NCBI GenBank assembly: GCA_022508605.1 | Contig: JAFLUX010000014.1 | Coordinates: forward strand, 1-44,221 | DNA length: 44,221 nt | Direction: 5' to 3' | Source of the DNA: Bacteroidales bacterium | GTDB taxonomy: Bacteria > Bacteroidota > Bacteroidia > Bacteroidales > UBA932 | Shown here: piece by piece, positions 1 through 9,095 of the stretch | Layout: the number at the start of each line of letters is the position of its first letter | How positions within the stretch are numbered: the stretch's first letter is position 1 | Position numbers and translations under genes: made by a program | The notes under the pieces: model-generated | The model's input: only the letters and a program-made list of their open reading frames with translations | What the model was told of the DNA's origin: nothing | Database searches by the model: none

Positions 1-1
1 G

Positions 2-2605
2 AAGAACTACCAGCAGCGCTTTCAGGTGATTTCCGAGAAAGACTGGGACATCACCCAGGCTCCGGTGTGGATGGCCATCTACGACCGCAGCGGCAACGAG
101 GGCGTGAGCGGTGAGGCCGGCGTGGTGGAGCGTTTCGCGGTTGCGGACGATGAACTCCGTCCTTTCGAGGCATCTACCGAACAGCTGGTATTCACCGAGA
201 AGACGGACGCCAGCAACGCCGCCGTACTGGCCACGGTCGACGTCACCGTTCCCGGTTGCGGCGACTTCATCAGCGCCAGCTGGGCCGAAACGGCTCTTTT
301 CAATGCCAGCGGAGAATTCTACAATGAAAATTCCGGAGGCTTCACCTCTTATTCCGCAGTGGTCGTCAGGGCTCCCTACGGCAGCGAGGTCTTCTTCGCA
401 TCCGTGGGCGACTGGATCGGCTTTGCGCAGGAACTCGCCTGGCAGAAAGAAGACTGGAACGGAAACGATCTTACCGTCCGCGGCATCCAGATGCTGGTCG
501 GCGAGGTCTCCTGCGACTTCAACGGAGATGAGCCCCGCACCGCCTACCTCATAGGCATTCCTGTCAATCAGGTGAAGGCGGGTTACACTGCGGACAAGGC
601 CCTGAACGCGGACGGTACCGTGGCCAAGGGTTATGAGCAGTTCGTCCTCAGCACGATTACCCAGATTGCCGCGGCTCCCAGCGATGCCAATGCTTTGGTC
701 AAATGGGCATGGTCCGATGATGAGATAGGCGAGTATGACAGGGATGATTTCGCTACCCTGGAAACCATACGCCCGGCAGACGGCAAGGACGAACGGACGC
801 AGTTCTTCGCCAAGGACTGGGCGACGGCCCCCGTCGCGTATGCGGTCCATTACAAGAATCTCGAGGCATTTTCTGTCGCAGGACTCATCGTCCCCGAACA
901 TGCAAGCGTCGAGGTGTACGGTCCTGAAGGCCCCTGGGCCGAGGCTCCTCTGTCGCCCGAATGGGCTTTGTGGGATGCCACCACTCCGGTGATAGCCATC
1001 GACTACGATTTCGGCGCCGACAAGTGGAACACCGCCGTGCCGGATGACTTTACCGCCTTCTTCGTGTTCAAGGACAAGGACGGAAAGGTCATCACCTGGA
1101 TACTCTTCACCCTCGATCCCGTGCACTTCGTTCCCGGAGATCCCAAGGAACTCATTTCCGGCCCTTCATGCGACAAGGGCAGCGCGGCTCTTTTCAATCT
1201 CAACGCCGGAGAGCCCGGATACGACAGCAATTATTCCGGCATCCCTCAGTATAAGCTCGAGATGATAAACACCACTTCCGTCAGCTTCGAGACCGTTCCC
1301 GCAGGACGCGTGCAGGTATGGGGCGAAAAAGACGGTGCCGAGCACTCCGAATGGTTCCAGAGGATGGGCACATCCAACAGTTTCGTCGTGGAGACGGAGC
1401 AGGAAGATGCCGCCATGACCTTCTATGTCGTATTCCTGAACGGCACCGGTGCTCCCGTGGCTGTCCTGTACGTGGACTATCTTTACGGCAACCCCACGCT
1501 TCCTGCAGCCGGATTCGGCGGTGCGACGGCCATCAGCAACTCCGGCACCGAGCAGGGAAGCGCCACCCTTACGGAGCTCAAGGAAGGTGACCACGGATAC
1601 GACCCCGACACCACCGGTCCCCAGTATCTGCTCGAGGTCTCCGGAGCCAATTTCGTGCAGTTCGAGACCTTCCCTGAGGGAATCGACGATATCTGGAGCG
1701 ACGGCGACGAGGTTGAATATCAGGCCGGCATACTCTCATTCTTCCCCAAGGGTGATGAGGCTGAGTTCGATGTCATCTTCAAGAAGAACTATGCCAGCGT
1801 GGGCCTCATGCATGTCCATTACACCGGAGAGGGAGAACAGGGCGGCGACAAGCCTGCTGCCGCATTCGTTCTCGATGCCTCCAGCATATCCAACGGTGCG
1901 ACCGTCCGCCTGACCACTCCCGAAGACGAGTGGTACACCGCCTATGCGGGAGACGCGGAGCAGTGGACCCTCATAGTCAACCGTGAAGACCCCAAGGACG
2001 ACGGAGTCATTTTCCTCTCCTTCCCCAGCGTCGAGGACGAGCCCATGGTAATCGGAGACCACAATTACTTCGAACTGAATCCTCAGGGCAACAATATGAG
2101 CGTGATGCTGCTCGGAGACGCATGGGGCGTTGTCGAGAGCGCCGAATACAACGTGTTCTTCTATGATCCCCAGTGGCACGAGGTCGCTTACCGCCTGCAC
2201 GTGCGCTTCAATATGGACGCTGCCCCCGGTCCCGGCGGCAACGAGCCTGCCGGTGAACTCTTGGCTCTCGCGGAAGGCAACGCCGAAGGTGTTTCCCTCC
2301 GCAAGACCGCGGAGACCGACAGCTGGTTCATGAATACCATCGACTACGATCAGTGGACCCTCACCGTGAACGGGGCTTCCGACCTCGTGATGTTCTCGGC
2401 CGTCCCCAATCTCGACGGACTGCTCGTCCTTGAAGACCAGGACAACGAGAAAGGCTATTTCGAGGTGGAGAAGCAGGGTGCATCGTGGATTGTCTATCTG
2501 GCCGGTTCCGACTATGACGCCGGCAAGGCCGTGTATACCGTCGTGTTCTACGACCCTCAGTGGAGCGAGCCTTACTGCCGCCTGCACGTGGAGTGGAGCA
2601 AGTAA
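2..2605 (+). CDS. Large repeat-containing surface protein, 5' end missing
   Basis: The frame is open to the window edge. A GTG at 26 could be read as a start, but codons 2-25 read on as KNYQQRFQ, so I treat the gene as truncated, with at least 867 residues visible. No catalytic motif is seen. The C-terminal two thirds consist of diverged tandem domains of about 105-130 residues, probably beta-sandwiches, at roughly nt 830-1138, 1139-1489, 1490-1846, 1847-2242 and 2243-2602. The second and third share GYD...QYxLE...FETxPxG. The last two share YDPQWxE...RLHV. The composition is acidic, aromatic and almost free of lysine-rich stretches, as in exported Bacteroidota proteins. A strong terminator follows directly. 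The likely role is an extracellular adhesin-like or ligand-binding protein, but this is inference; signal peptide and anchoring cannot be judged without the N-terminus. Confidence 0.8.
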   Translation, partial: KNYQQRFQVISEKDWDITQAPVWMAIYDRSGNEGVSGEAGVVERFAVADDELRPFEASTEQLVFTEKTDASNAAVLATVDVTVPGCGDFISASWAETALFNASGEFYNENSGGFTSYSAVVVRAPYGSEVFFASVGDWIGFAQELAWQKEDWNGNDLTVRGIQMLVGEVSCDFNGDEPRTAYLIGIPVNQVKAGYTADKALNADGTVAKGYEQFVLSTITQIAAAPSDANALVKWAWSDDEIGEYDRDDFATLETIRPADGKDERTQFFAKDWATAPVAYAVHYKNLEAFSVAGLIVPEHASVEVYGPEGPWAEAPLSPEWALWDATTPVIAIDYDFGADKWNTAVPDDFTAFFVFKDKDGKVITWILFTLDPVHFVPGDPKELISGPSCDKGSAALFNLNAGEPGYDSNYSGIPQYKLEMINTTSVSFETVPAGRVQVWGEKDGAEHSEWFQRMGTSNSFVVETEQEDAAMTFYVVFLNGTGAPVAVLYVDYLYGNPTLPAAGFGGATAISNSGTEQGSATLTELKEGDHGYDPDTTGPQYLLEVSGANFVQFETFPEGIDDIWSDGDEVEYQAGILSFFPKGDEAEFDVIFKKNYASVGLMHVHYTGEGEQGGDKPAAAFVLDASSISNGATVRLTTPEDEWYTAYAGDAEQWTLIVNREDPKDDGVIFLSFPSVEDEPMVIGDHNYFELNPQGNNMSVMLLGDAWGVVESAEYNVFFYDPQWHEVAYRLHVRFNMDAAPGPGGNEPAGELLALAEGNAEGVSLRKTAETDSWFMNTIDYDQWTLTVNGASDLVMFSAVPNLDGLLVLEDQDNEKGYFEVEKQGASWIVYLAGSDYDAGKAVYTVVFYDPQWSEPYCRLHVEWSK

Positions 2606-2617
2606 TACATCGTTTGC

Positions 2618-2653
2618 GCAAGTCCCCGCATGGGGCGGGGACTTGCTTTTTTT
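2618..2653 (+). terminator. Intrinsic terminator after the repeat protein gene
   Basis: A perfect 12-bp stem (GCAAGTCCCCGC at 2618-2629 pairing with GCGGGGACTTGC at 2635-2646) closes a 5-nt loop and is followed by seven T. It lies 13 nt after the stop codon. This separates the repeat protein transcript from the lipoprotein-protease genes downstream. Confidence 0.93.
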
Positions 2654-2660
2654 ATTTTTA
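2653..2660 (+). promoter_or_regulatory. Possible -7 box for the LRR lipoprotein operon
   Basis: TATTTTTA matches the Bacteroidota -7 consensus TAnnTTTG at seven of eight positions and lies 14 nt before the chosen ATG at 2675. It shares its T-rich stretch with the terminator tail and no clear -33 TTTG is seen, so the assignment is weak. A promoter is expected here because the terminator isolates the downstream genes. Confidence 0.35.
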
Positions 2661-2674
2661 CTGACTGCCTTTTT

Positions 2675-5341
2675 ATGAGCAACAGCAAACGCACAATACG
2701 CTTCGTCAATCTGATTTCCGCCGCCATGCTCTGCCTTTCCTCCTGCATGAAGGGCGAGATGCCGGACAATCGCGACCTCGATTACGGTTATGTACAATTC
2801 AAACTGTACAAGGAGGCCTCGTACGGGACTCGGGCCGTAGTGAGTCAGCTGGATTATCTGCATCTGGCGTCGAAGATTACCGTTAATCTGAATTACGGCG
2901 CATCCAGCATAGTGCAGACTCTGCCACTGTCCGCAGCGGACAATGAATCTGCGGAATTCGGCCTGCGCAGCGACAAGCTCAAGTTGCTCACCGGAGACTA
3001 CCGCGTAGTCTCATTCACTCTTTACGACGCCCTCGACGAGCCACTCTACATAGGGACCAACAGCAGTCCCGATTACCTGTCCGTCGTGGCCGGGGGGCTT
3101 TCTTCCTACGACCTTACGGTCGATGTGATTCCGCGCGGAAAGGCGCGATTCACCCTTTACAAGACCGGTGTAGAGAAATCCGTCCCGAAGACAAGGGCCG
3201 CTTCCGGAGAATATACGTTCGACGAGATAGCCCTGGCCGATATTTCAGTGCAGAACAAGGCCAACAACAGGACTTACAGCTTCAGGGGGCTCAAGATGGT
3301 TTTCTCCACCCATTTCGACGAAAACAACGAAGCCGACGGCACTTTCGGCTACATCACGTCTTCGAGCAGCTGCGATTCGCTGCTCTCCCTTCCCGCAAGC
3401 GACTACCGCATCAGTTCATACACTCTGTACAATTCGGGCCGCAGCGCGCTGGAGACCCGCACCGCCACAGAGGGAAGCCCCATACCGGGGGACTTCACCG
3501 TCGAGGACAACCGAACGACCGACGTGCGGGTGGGCGTGGACATACGCATGGGCGACGAATACATCAAAGACTACCTCGCCCTGAAAGAAATATGGGAGGC
3601 CCTCGGAGGACCCGGCTGGTATTATGCCGGAGAGATTTTCCCCCGTGGATGCAACTGGAATTTCAACAAGGACATAGACCTGTGGGGCGACCAGCCGGGA
3701 GTGCAGCTCCACTCGAACGGTCGTGTCGCGAGGATAGACCTGAGCGACTTCGGGGCGCACGGCGACATGCCCGAATCCCTCGGACAGCTGGACCAGCTCG
3801 TGGAACTTTATCTGGGCACGCACAACGATACGAATATCCTGGAATACGACCCGCTCGCCGACATGAGCCTTTCGGTGCAGCAGCGCTCTGCCGGACGCAT
3901 GGACAACCACAAACGCTACCTGTCCCTCCGTCATACCCCTCCGCAGATGTCCGAGCCCTGCGCCCGCGGACTCATGGAACACGGGATAGTGGTACCCGAA
4001 ACCTCTCTCTATGAACAGGGCTTTACCGAGGCCCAGATATTCGACCCCAAGACAGGCATTCAGAATACGGTGCGTCTGCATGACGTCGTCTCCGGCAAAC
4101 TCTGCAACGGCATCACCTCGCTGCCCGAATCCATAGGGAATCTTACGCATCTCGAATATCTTTATATCGCCAACGGCGAAATCGCGAGCCTCCCCGCATC
4201 CATTTCAAAACTCGAGTCCCTTACGGACCTGGAGCTTTACAACTGCCCGAAGATGCTCGAATTTCCGCTTCAGATAGGCGAGCTTCCTGAGCTGATATCG
4301 GTCAATATCTCCAACAACAGGCAGTGGAGCGCAGAAGAAATCTACAAGGGCGTGGATGCCCTTGCCCGGGGTGCATCGAACGGAAAGATACAGATTCTGT
4401 ATTGTACGGACAACAATCTGGAGGAGCTGCCGGAGTCCTGCCGCAACCTTACGAAAATAGGCCTCCTGGATTTGGAAAACAACAACATATCCGTGCTGCA
4501 CCCCTTCGGCTCCGGCGTCGCCCCGGTGCAGATATATCTTGGTTACAACAATATAGCTGAATTTCCGGTGGACGCGCAGGGGTATTTCTGCCAGATGAAC
4601 GACATGGAGACATTCTCCGCCCCCGGCAACCTCCTTACCGAATTTCCCAACATCTTCCGCACCAACGGATACACCATTTCCAGCATCGACCTCTCCCAGA
4701 ACCGGATTTCGAGCTTCCCGTCGAGGGACGAGTTCCGAGGAATACGGGTTACGACGCTGACCCTGAGCGTGAATCCCATCACGAAGTTTCCCTCTGTCCT
4801 TATCAACAACGACAAGGATTCGGCCATCGCATATATAGTCATACGCGGCTGCGCCCTCGACGGCTTCGAGGAAAACTCATTCGTGGGCAAGAACTCTGCG
4901 GCGCTGATGTCCCTCGACCTTTCCTACAACCATCTGAAAGAATTTCCGAAGGATTTCAGTGCCTCGAACATGCCCTACCTGTACGGCGTGGACGTGTCTT
5001 TCAATGCATTCTCCAAATTTCCTTACGAGCCCTTCGACGCCTATACCCTCACCATCTATGCCGTCCGCTCGCAGCGCGACGAAAACGGACGCCGCTGCCT
5101 GAGCGAATGGCCCACTGGCGTTTATCAGCACACCGGACTGAGGGCGCTGTATCTGGGCTCCAATGACATACGCAAGGTAAACGACCAGATTTCCTATCTC
5201 ATCTACTATCTCGACATCAGCGACAACCCCAACATCACTTTCGACGCCTCGGACATCTGCGCCTACTGGATGGCGGGATATTACTACCTGATTTACGACA
5301 AGACCCAGAATATTCTCAATTGCTCGGCAATGCTTCAATAG
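2675..5341 (+). CDS. Leucine-rich repeat surface lipoprotein
   Basis: 888 residues. The start at 2675 is preferred over an upstream in-frame start at 2630, which lies inside the terminator hairpin; from 2675 a lipoprotein signal with lipobox LSSC (Cys24) appears at once. After it come two copies of a roughly 130-residue domain (starting YVQFKLYKE and ARFTLYKTG, each with a DYR(V/I)xSxTLY segment). Next is an LRR-capping stretch with Trp residues (LWGDQPGVQLHSNGRVARI), then many degenerate LRRs such as SLPESIGNLTHLEYLYI and SLDLSYNHLKEFPKD. LRR lipoproteins of this kind usually sit on the cell surface and bind proteins or glycans. It heads a run of five genes, with 4 nt to the next one. No enzyme motif is present. 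Confidence 0.88.
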   Translation: MSNSKRTIRFVNLISAAMLCLSSCMKGEMPDNRDLDYGYVQFKLYKEASYGTRAVVSQLDYLHLASKITVNLNYGASSIVQTLPLSAADNESAEFGLRSDKLKLLTGDYRVVSFTLYDALDEPLYIGTNSSPDYLSVVAGGLSSYDLTVDVIPRGKARFTLYKTGVEKSVPKTRAASGEYTFDEIALADISVQNKANNRTYSFRGLKMVFSTHFDENNEADGTFGYITSSSSCDSLLSLPASDYRISSYTLYNSGRSALETRTATEGSPIPGDFTVEDNRTTDVRVGVDIRMGDEYIKDYLALKEIWEALGGPGWYYAGEIFPRGCNWNFNKDIDLWGDQPGVQLHSNGRVARIDLSDFGAHGDMPESLGQLDQLVELYLGTHNDTNILEYDPLADMSLSVQQRSAGRMDNHKRYLSLRHTPPQMSEPCARGLMEHGIVVPETSLYEQGFTEAQIFDPKTGIQNTVRLHDVVSGKLCNGITSLPESIGNLTHLEYLYIANGEIASLPASISKLESLTDLELYNCPKMLEFPLQIGELPELISVNISNNRQWSAEEIYKGVDALARGASNGKIQILYCTDNNLEELPESCRNLTKIGLLDLENNNISVLHPFGSGVAPVQIYLGYNNIAEFPVDAQGYFCQMNDMETFSAPGNLLTEFPNIFRTNGYTISSIDLSQNRISSFPSRDEFRGIRVTTLTLSVNPITKFPSVLINNDKDSAIAYIVIRGCALDGFEENSFVGKNSAALMSLDLSYNHLKEFPKDFSASNMPYLYGVDVSFNAFSKFPYEPFDAYTLTIYAVRSQRDENGRRCLSEWPTGVYQHTGLRALYLGSNDIRKVNDQISYLIYYLDISDNPNITFDASDICAYWMAGYYYLIYDKTQNILNCSAMLQ

Positions 5342-5345
5342 ACTT

Positions 5346-7052
5346 ATGAGGACAAGGCTTTACATATCGCTGCTGCTTGGCATGCTGGCCGCGGCATCCT
5401 GCGTCAGGACGGAGGAGCCGGCAGGCTTCGGGGCGGATCTCGGAAAAATCGAAATCGGCGCTGACGGCGGGGCCCGTAAAATACGTATTTCTTCAAGCGG
5501 CGGCTGGATTGCGGTTACTGACAACCCGTGGATTTCCGTGTCTCCGGCTAATGGCCGCGGTTCTGCGGAGTGCCTCATCCAGATAGACTCCGCGCTGACG
5601 GGAGAGACGAGAAAAGGCCTCGTGAGTTTTCAGTCCCAGGGCGGATACGACAATATAGAAGTAGCGGTGGAACAGGAGGGTTATGCCTATCGCATTTCCC
5701 TTGAAAACAATACGGTGACAGTTCCCAATTACGCTGTCTACGGCAAGCGTTATTTCGAGGTGAAGGTGTCGGCCAATACGGAATTCGATGTGGAAATCCC
5801 CGATGATGCCTCTTGGCTGTCGGCGGAGCGTCCGGAGTTCGAGTTCAACCGGGGACTCAGGCCCCGCGAAGTGACCCTGCGTTTCGACTGGAAGATAAGT
5901 TCCCAGCCTGAGCGGCTGGCCCGGGTGCGCTTCGTACCGCGTTCTGCGGAGGTGTCGAATCCGGATATGCTGACCGTCATACAGATGGCGGCTCCGGAAA
6001 TAGAGGCTGAGACAAGACGGGGCGACTCCGTTGCCGTTCTCGGACTGGCCCGCTCCCTCGGGGCCTGGCAGGAGTGGGATGAGTCCGTGCCCATGGACCA
6101 GTGGGAAGGCGTGGTGCTGTGGGAAGAAGGCATGGACGGATATACCGAAGAAAAGGCCGGCCGCATCCGTAGTGCCGACATATACATGTTCGGCACTCGT
6201 GAAGGACTGCCCTATGAGGTGCAGTATCTGACGGCCGCGGAAGAACTCTCATTCAGGGGCAACGTCAATTCTTTCCTTTACAGTCTGAACCCAGGGGAGT
6301 ATATTACCAAGCTGACCGGCCTGAAGCGCCTGACGATGATGGGCTACGGCCTTACGGAAATAGGCGGGGACTTCATCGCCATGCAGGGACTGGAATACCT
6401 CGATATATCGGCCAACAATTTCGAGACCTTCCCCTCCGTCTTGAGAAAGGAGAATTTCCCCAATCTCAAGCATCTTGTCATGAATGCCAACCAGAGGGTC
6501 CTGGTGTACGACCTCAGCAATGCCAGTCTTTCCGACCTCGGAGGCTTCTACGCAGCCACGTCTCCGGACGGCGAGTTCCCCCGCTGGCTGCTCGAATGGG
6601 ACACCCTCGAGAGCCTGGTGCTCGGCGTGAATTATCTGCAGGGGCATCTGCCCTCGCTCGACGACGATGAATCCTGGACCTCGTTCTACACCGAAGCGGA
6701 TGTCGCCCGGGCGGATTCTCTGCCCTCCGGCAGTTTCCGCAGACTGAAGCCGGACGGAAGCCCTGAAGGCATAGTCGGACTTCCGAAGGTGTGGCCGCGC
6801 ATGAAAAGGTTCACCATCAACTACAACCGCATGACGGGCACGCTTCCGGACTGGCTGCTGTATCACCCCAATCTGGACTGGTGGGTGCCTTTCACCTTCG
6901 TTTTCAATCAGGAAGGCAAGGACGAGACCGGGCGCAACGCCGGTTTCGACAACGAGCCTCCCACTACGATGGAGTACTACTATAATTTCTATCCCAAAAA
7001 GCAGAATCCCTACGGCGATGAGGATGCCGTGGAAGACAAGCAGAAGAAATGA
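5346..7052 (+). CDS. BACON domain and LRR lipoprotein
   Basis: 568 residues. The signal peptide ends in lipobox AASC (Cys19). Residues about 30-115 match the BACON pattern (SSSGGWIAVTDNPWISVSP, closing with VAVEQEGY). A second BACON-like domain follows at about 120-225, containing FDVEIPDDASWLS and ending LTVIQMAAPE. The remainder is an LRR region with a Trp-rich cap (LGAWQEWDESVPMDQWEGV) and repeats such as GLEYLDISANNFETFPSVL and FTINYNRMTGTLPDWLL. BACON domains are known in Bacteroidota surface proteins and are thought to bind carbohydrate or mucin; LRRs mediate protein contact. The gene overlaps the protease gene by ATGATG (4 nt), which suggests co-translation and a shared task. No catalytic residues are visible. 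Confidence 0.88.
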   Translation: MRTRLYISLLLGMLAAASCVRTEEPAGFGADLGKIEIGADGGARKIRISSSGGWIAVTDNPWISVSPANGRGSAECLIQIDSALTGETRKGLVSFQSQGGYDNIEVAVEQEGYAYRISLENNTVTVPNYAVYGKRYFEVKVSANTEFDVEIPDDASWLSAERPEFEFNRGLRPREVTLRFDWKISSQPERLARVRFVPRSAEVSNPDMLTVIQMAAPEIEAETRRGDSVAVLGLARSLGAWQEWDESVPMDQWEGVVLWEEGMDGYTEEKAGRIRSADIYMFGTREGLPYEVQYLTAAEELSFRGNVNSFLYSLNPGEYITKLTGLKRLTMMGYGLTEIGGDFIAMQGLEYLDISANNFETFPSVLRKENFPNLKHLVMNANQRVLVYDLSNASLSDLGGFYAATSPDGEFPRWLLEWDTLESLVLGVNYLQGHLPSLDDDESWTSFYTEADVARADSLPSGSFRRLKPDGSPEGIVGLPKVWPRMKRFTINYNRMTGTLPDWLLYHPNLDWWVPFTFVFNQEGKDETGRNAGFDNEPPTTMEYYYNFYPKKQNPYGDEDAVEDKQKK

Positions 7053-9091
7053 TGGACAAAAGAAAAGACATACTGTGTTTTGCCGCACTGTCGCTGTGTG
7101 CGCTGCTGGCATTCTCCTCCTGTACGAAAGAGGAGCAGACGGCAGAGCCCGAAACGCCCCGCCAGCCTCTTACGGGCAGCGTCGCGCAGCAGGTCCTGGT
7201 GAAGTTCGAGCCGTATGTGGCCGATATGCTTGAAAAAAACGGACTCGTTTCCACCCGTTCGAGCATGCTTGGGCTGGATGAGGTGATGACCCTGATAGAA
7301 GGATGCAGCATAGAGCGTATTTTCCCCGTGGATGCCGCTTGCGAGGAGCGGACGCGGGAGGCCGGCCTGCACCTGTGGTATGTGGTCGGCTTCGATGCGG
7401 ATATTCCGGTGGAGGAGGCGGTGGAGCGCCTGTCCCGTATAGGGGAGGTGCAGGCGGCTTCTCCCAACCGCACCCTGAAGCGCTCTTACAACACGGACAG
7501 CAAGGCAGTGCCCCTTTCGGCGCAAGCCGTCCGGAAGATGATGGCCGTATCCATGGCCGGAGGCAGCGTGTTCAACGACCCCCTGCTGCCGCGCCAGTGG
7601 CACATCATCAACAGGGGAGACCTGCTCGACAAGTCGGTCGTCGGGTCAGATGTGCAATGCGAAAACGCATGGCAGATGTCCACGGGGGACCCCTCCATCA
7701 TCGTCGCCGTGCTCGATGAGGGCGTCTGTGTGGAGCATCCGGACCTTAAGGCCAACATGTGGCACAATGAGGGGGAAGTCTACCGCTCGCACGAAGACAA
7801 TGACGGCAATGGCTACAAGGGCGATTACTACGGATACAATTTCGTGTACGATACCGGCATCATATCCTGGGACCACATCTACGATTCGGGCCACGCCACC
7901 CATGTGGCAGGCGTGATAGCCGCGCAGAACAACAACGGGGAAGGCGTCAGCTCCATAGCCGGCGGGACCCCTTATGCGCCGGGAGTAAAAATCATGAGCT
8001 GCCAGATTTTCGCCGGCGGGGCCGCAGGCAACACCGTCATGATGGCCCGCGCCATCAAATATGCCACCGACAACGGGGCCGTGGTGCTCCAGTGCAGCTT
8101 CGGCTACACTTCAGGACGGGCCAATGCCTACGAATGGGGCGTGGACGGCTTCCGCGATCAGGAAGAGTGGGAGACATACTGCCCGCTGGAAAAAGAGGCC
8201 TTCGAGTATTTCTGCCACAATGCAGGTTCTCCCGACGGGCCTGTCTCCGGGGGTATAGCCGTATTCGCCTCCGGCAATGAGAGCGCTCCGGCGGCCGGCT
8301 TTCCCGGTGCCGCCTCCGCCCACGTTTCCGTGGCCGCCACGGCGGCAGACTATACTCCGGCGGTATACAGCAATTACGGGGACGGGACCACGATTTCGGC
8401 CCCTGGCGGCGACCAGAACTATTACTACGAATACGGCGGGCCGGGAGACCCGGACGGACTGGAGTACGGCGAGCTGGGATGCGTGTTGTCCACGCTGCCG
8501 TACAATATCAGCGAATCCGGTTACGGCTATATGGAGGGTACGTCCATGGCCTGTCCGCATGTTTCCGGCGTGGTGGCCCTCGGGCTTTCCTATGCCATGC
8601 AGTTGAGGAAGCATTTTACCGCAGATGAAATCAAGGAGCTGCTGTATGCCTCGGCCACTCCGATAGATGATTATTTCAGCGGCATAAAGCAGTACTACCG
8701 CTACGTGGCGGATGTGGGCAAGAACCAGATGATGCAGATGAGCCTGAGTGCCTACCGCAACAAGATGGGAGCCGGACAGGTGAACGCCGAAAGATTCCTC
8801 AAGGCGATAGAAGGCGGCGGACGCCCGGTGCAGTTCCCCAACCTGTATGTTAGCGAGGGCTGGGATGTCACGGTCGTTCCCGGCAACTATTTCCATAACG
8901 GAGAGAGTCTCACTTTCACCATGGACATTTCCGATGCGTCGGTGGCCTCGTGCACGTATGAAGGGAAACGCATCAGGGTGCACGGCATAAAGGAGGGCGC
9001 TACAGGAGCTCTCATACGCGCTTCCGACGGTACGAAACAGTCCTTTGTGATAACAGTGCGCAAGGGCGCTCATGACAGCGGTTGGCTGTAG
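7049..9091 (+). CDS. Subtilisin-like (S8) serine protease lipoprotein
   Basis: 680 residues, with a start at 7049 or one codon later. The lipobox is FSSC (Cys25). Residues about 45-160 resemble an inhibitory propeptide, with VLVKFEP early and VEEAVERLSRIGEVQAASPN near its end. The S8 domain keeps its triad: Asp223 in AVLDEGV, His282 in GHATHVAG and Ser499 in GTSMACPHVSG, plus the oxyanion Asn410 in ASGNES. The usual HGTHVAG motif is HATHVAG here. A C-terminal Ig-like domain of the BIG2 type (DASVASCTYEGKRIRVHGIK) covers about 600-680. The protein should be a tethered, secreted protease with an autoprocessed propeptide. It sits between LRR/BACON lipoproteins and a DUF1573 gene, so those neighbours may be its substrates or partners; that is inference. 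Confidence 0.93.
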   Translation: MMDKRKDILCFAALSLCALLAFSSCTKEEQTAEPETPRQPLTGSVAQQVLVKFEPYVADMLEKNGLVSTRSSMLGLDEVMTLIEGCSIERIFPVDAACEERTREAGLHLWYVVGFDADIPVEEAVERLSRIGEVQAASPNRTLKRSYNTDSKAVPLSAQAVRKMMAVSMAGGSVFNDPLLPRQWHIINRGDLLDKSVVGSDVQCENAWQMSTGDPSIIVAVLDEGVCVEHPDLKANMWHNEGEVYRSHEDNDGNGYKGDYYGYNFVYDTGIISWDHIYDSGHATHVAGVIAAQNNNGEGVSSIAGGTPYAPGVKIMSCQIFAGGAAGNTVMMARAIKYATDNGAVVLQCSFGYTSGRANAYEWGVDGFRDQEEWETYCPLEKEAFEYFCHNAGSPDGPVSGGIAVFASGNESAPAAGFPGAASAHVSVAATAADYTPAVYSNYGDGTTISAPGGDQNYYYEYGGPGDPDGLEYGELGCVLSTLPYNISESGYGYMEGTSMACPHVSGVVALGLSYAMQLRKHFTADEIKELLYASATPIDDYFSGIKQYYRYVADVGKNQMMQMSLSAYRNKMGAGQVNAERFLKAIEGGGRPVQFPNLYVSEGWDVTVVPGNYFHNGESLTFTMDISDASVASCTYEGKRIRVHGIKEGATGALIRASDGTKQSFVITVRKGAHDSGWL

Positions 9092-9095
9092 GGCT

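Noticed and set aside
2630-2674. Earlier start for the LRR lipoprotein at 2630
   Set aside because: It lies in the terminator loop and would put 15 residues ahead of a standard lipoprotein signal.
1736-2863. 375-residue minus-strand open frame
   Set aside because: Antisense to the repeat protein, crosses the terminator, has His/Val-rich shadow composition and no motif.
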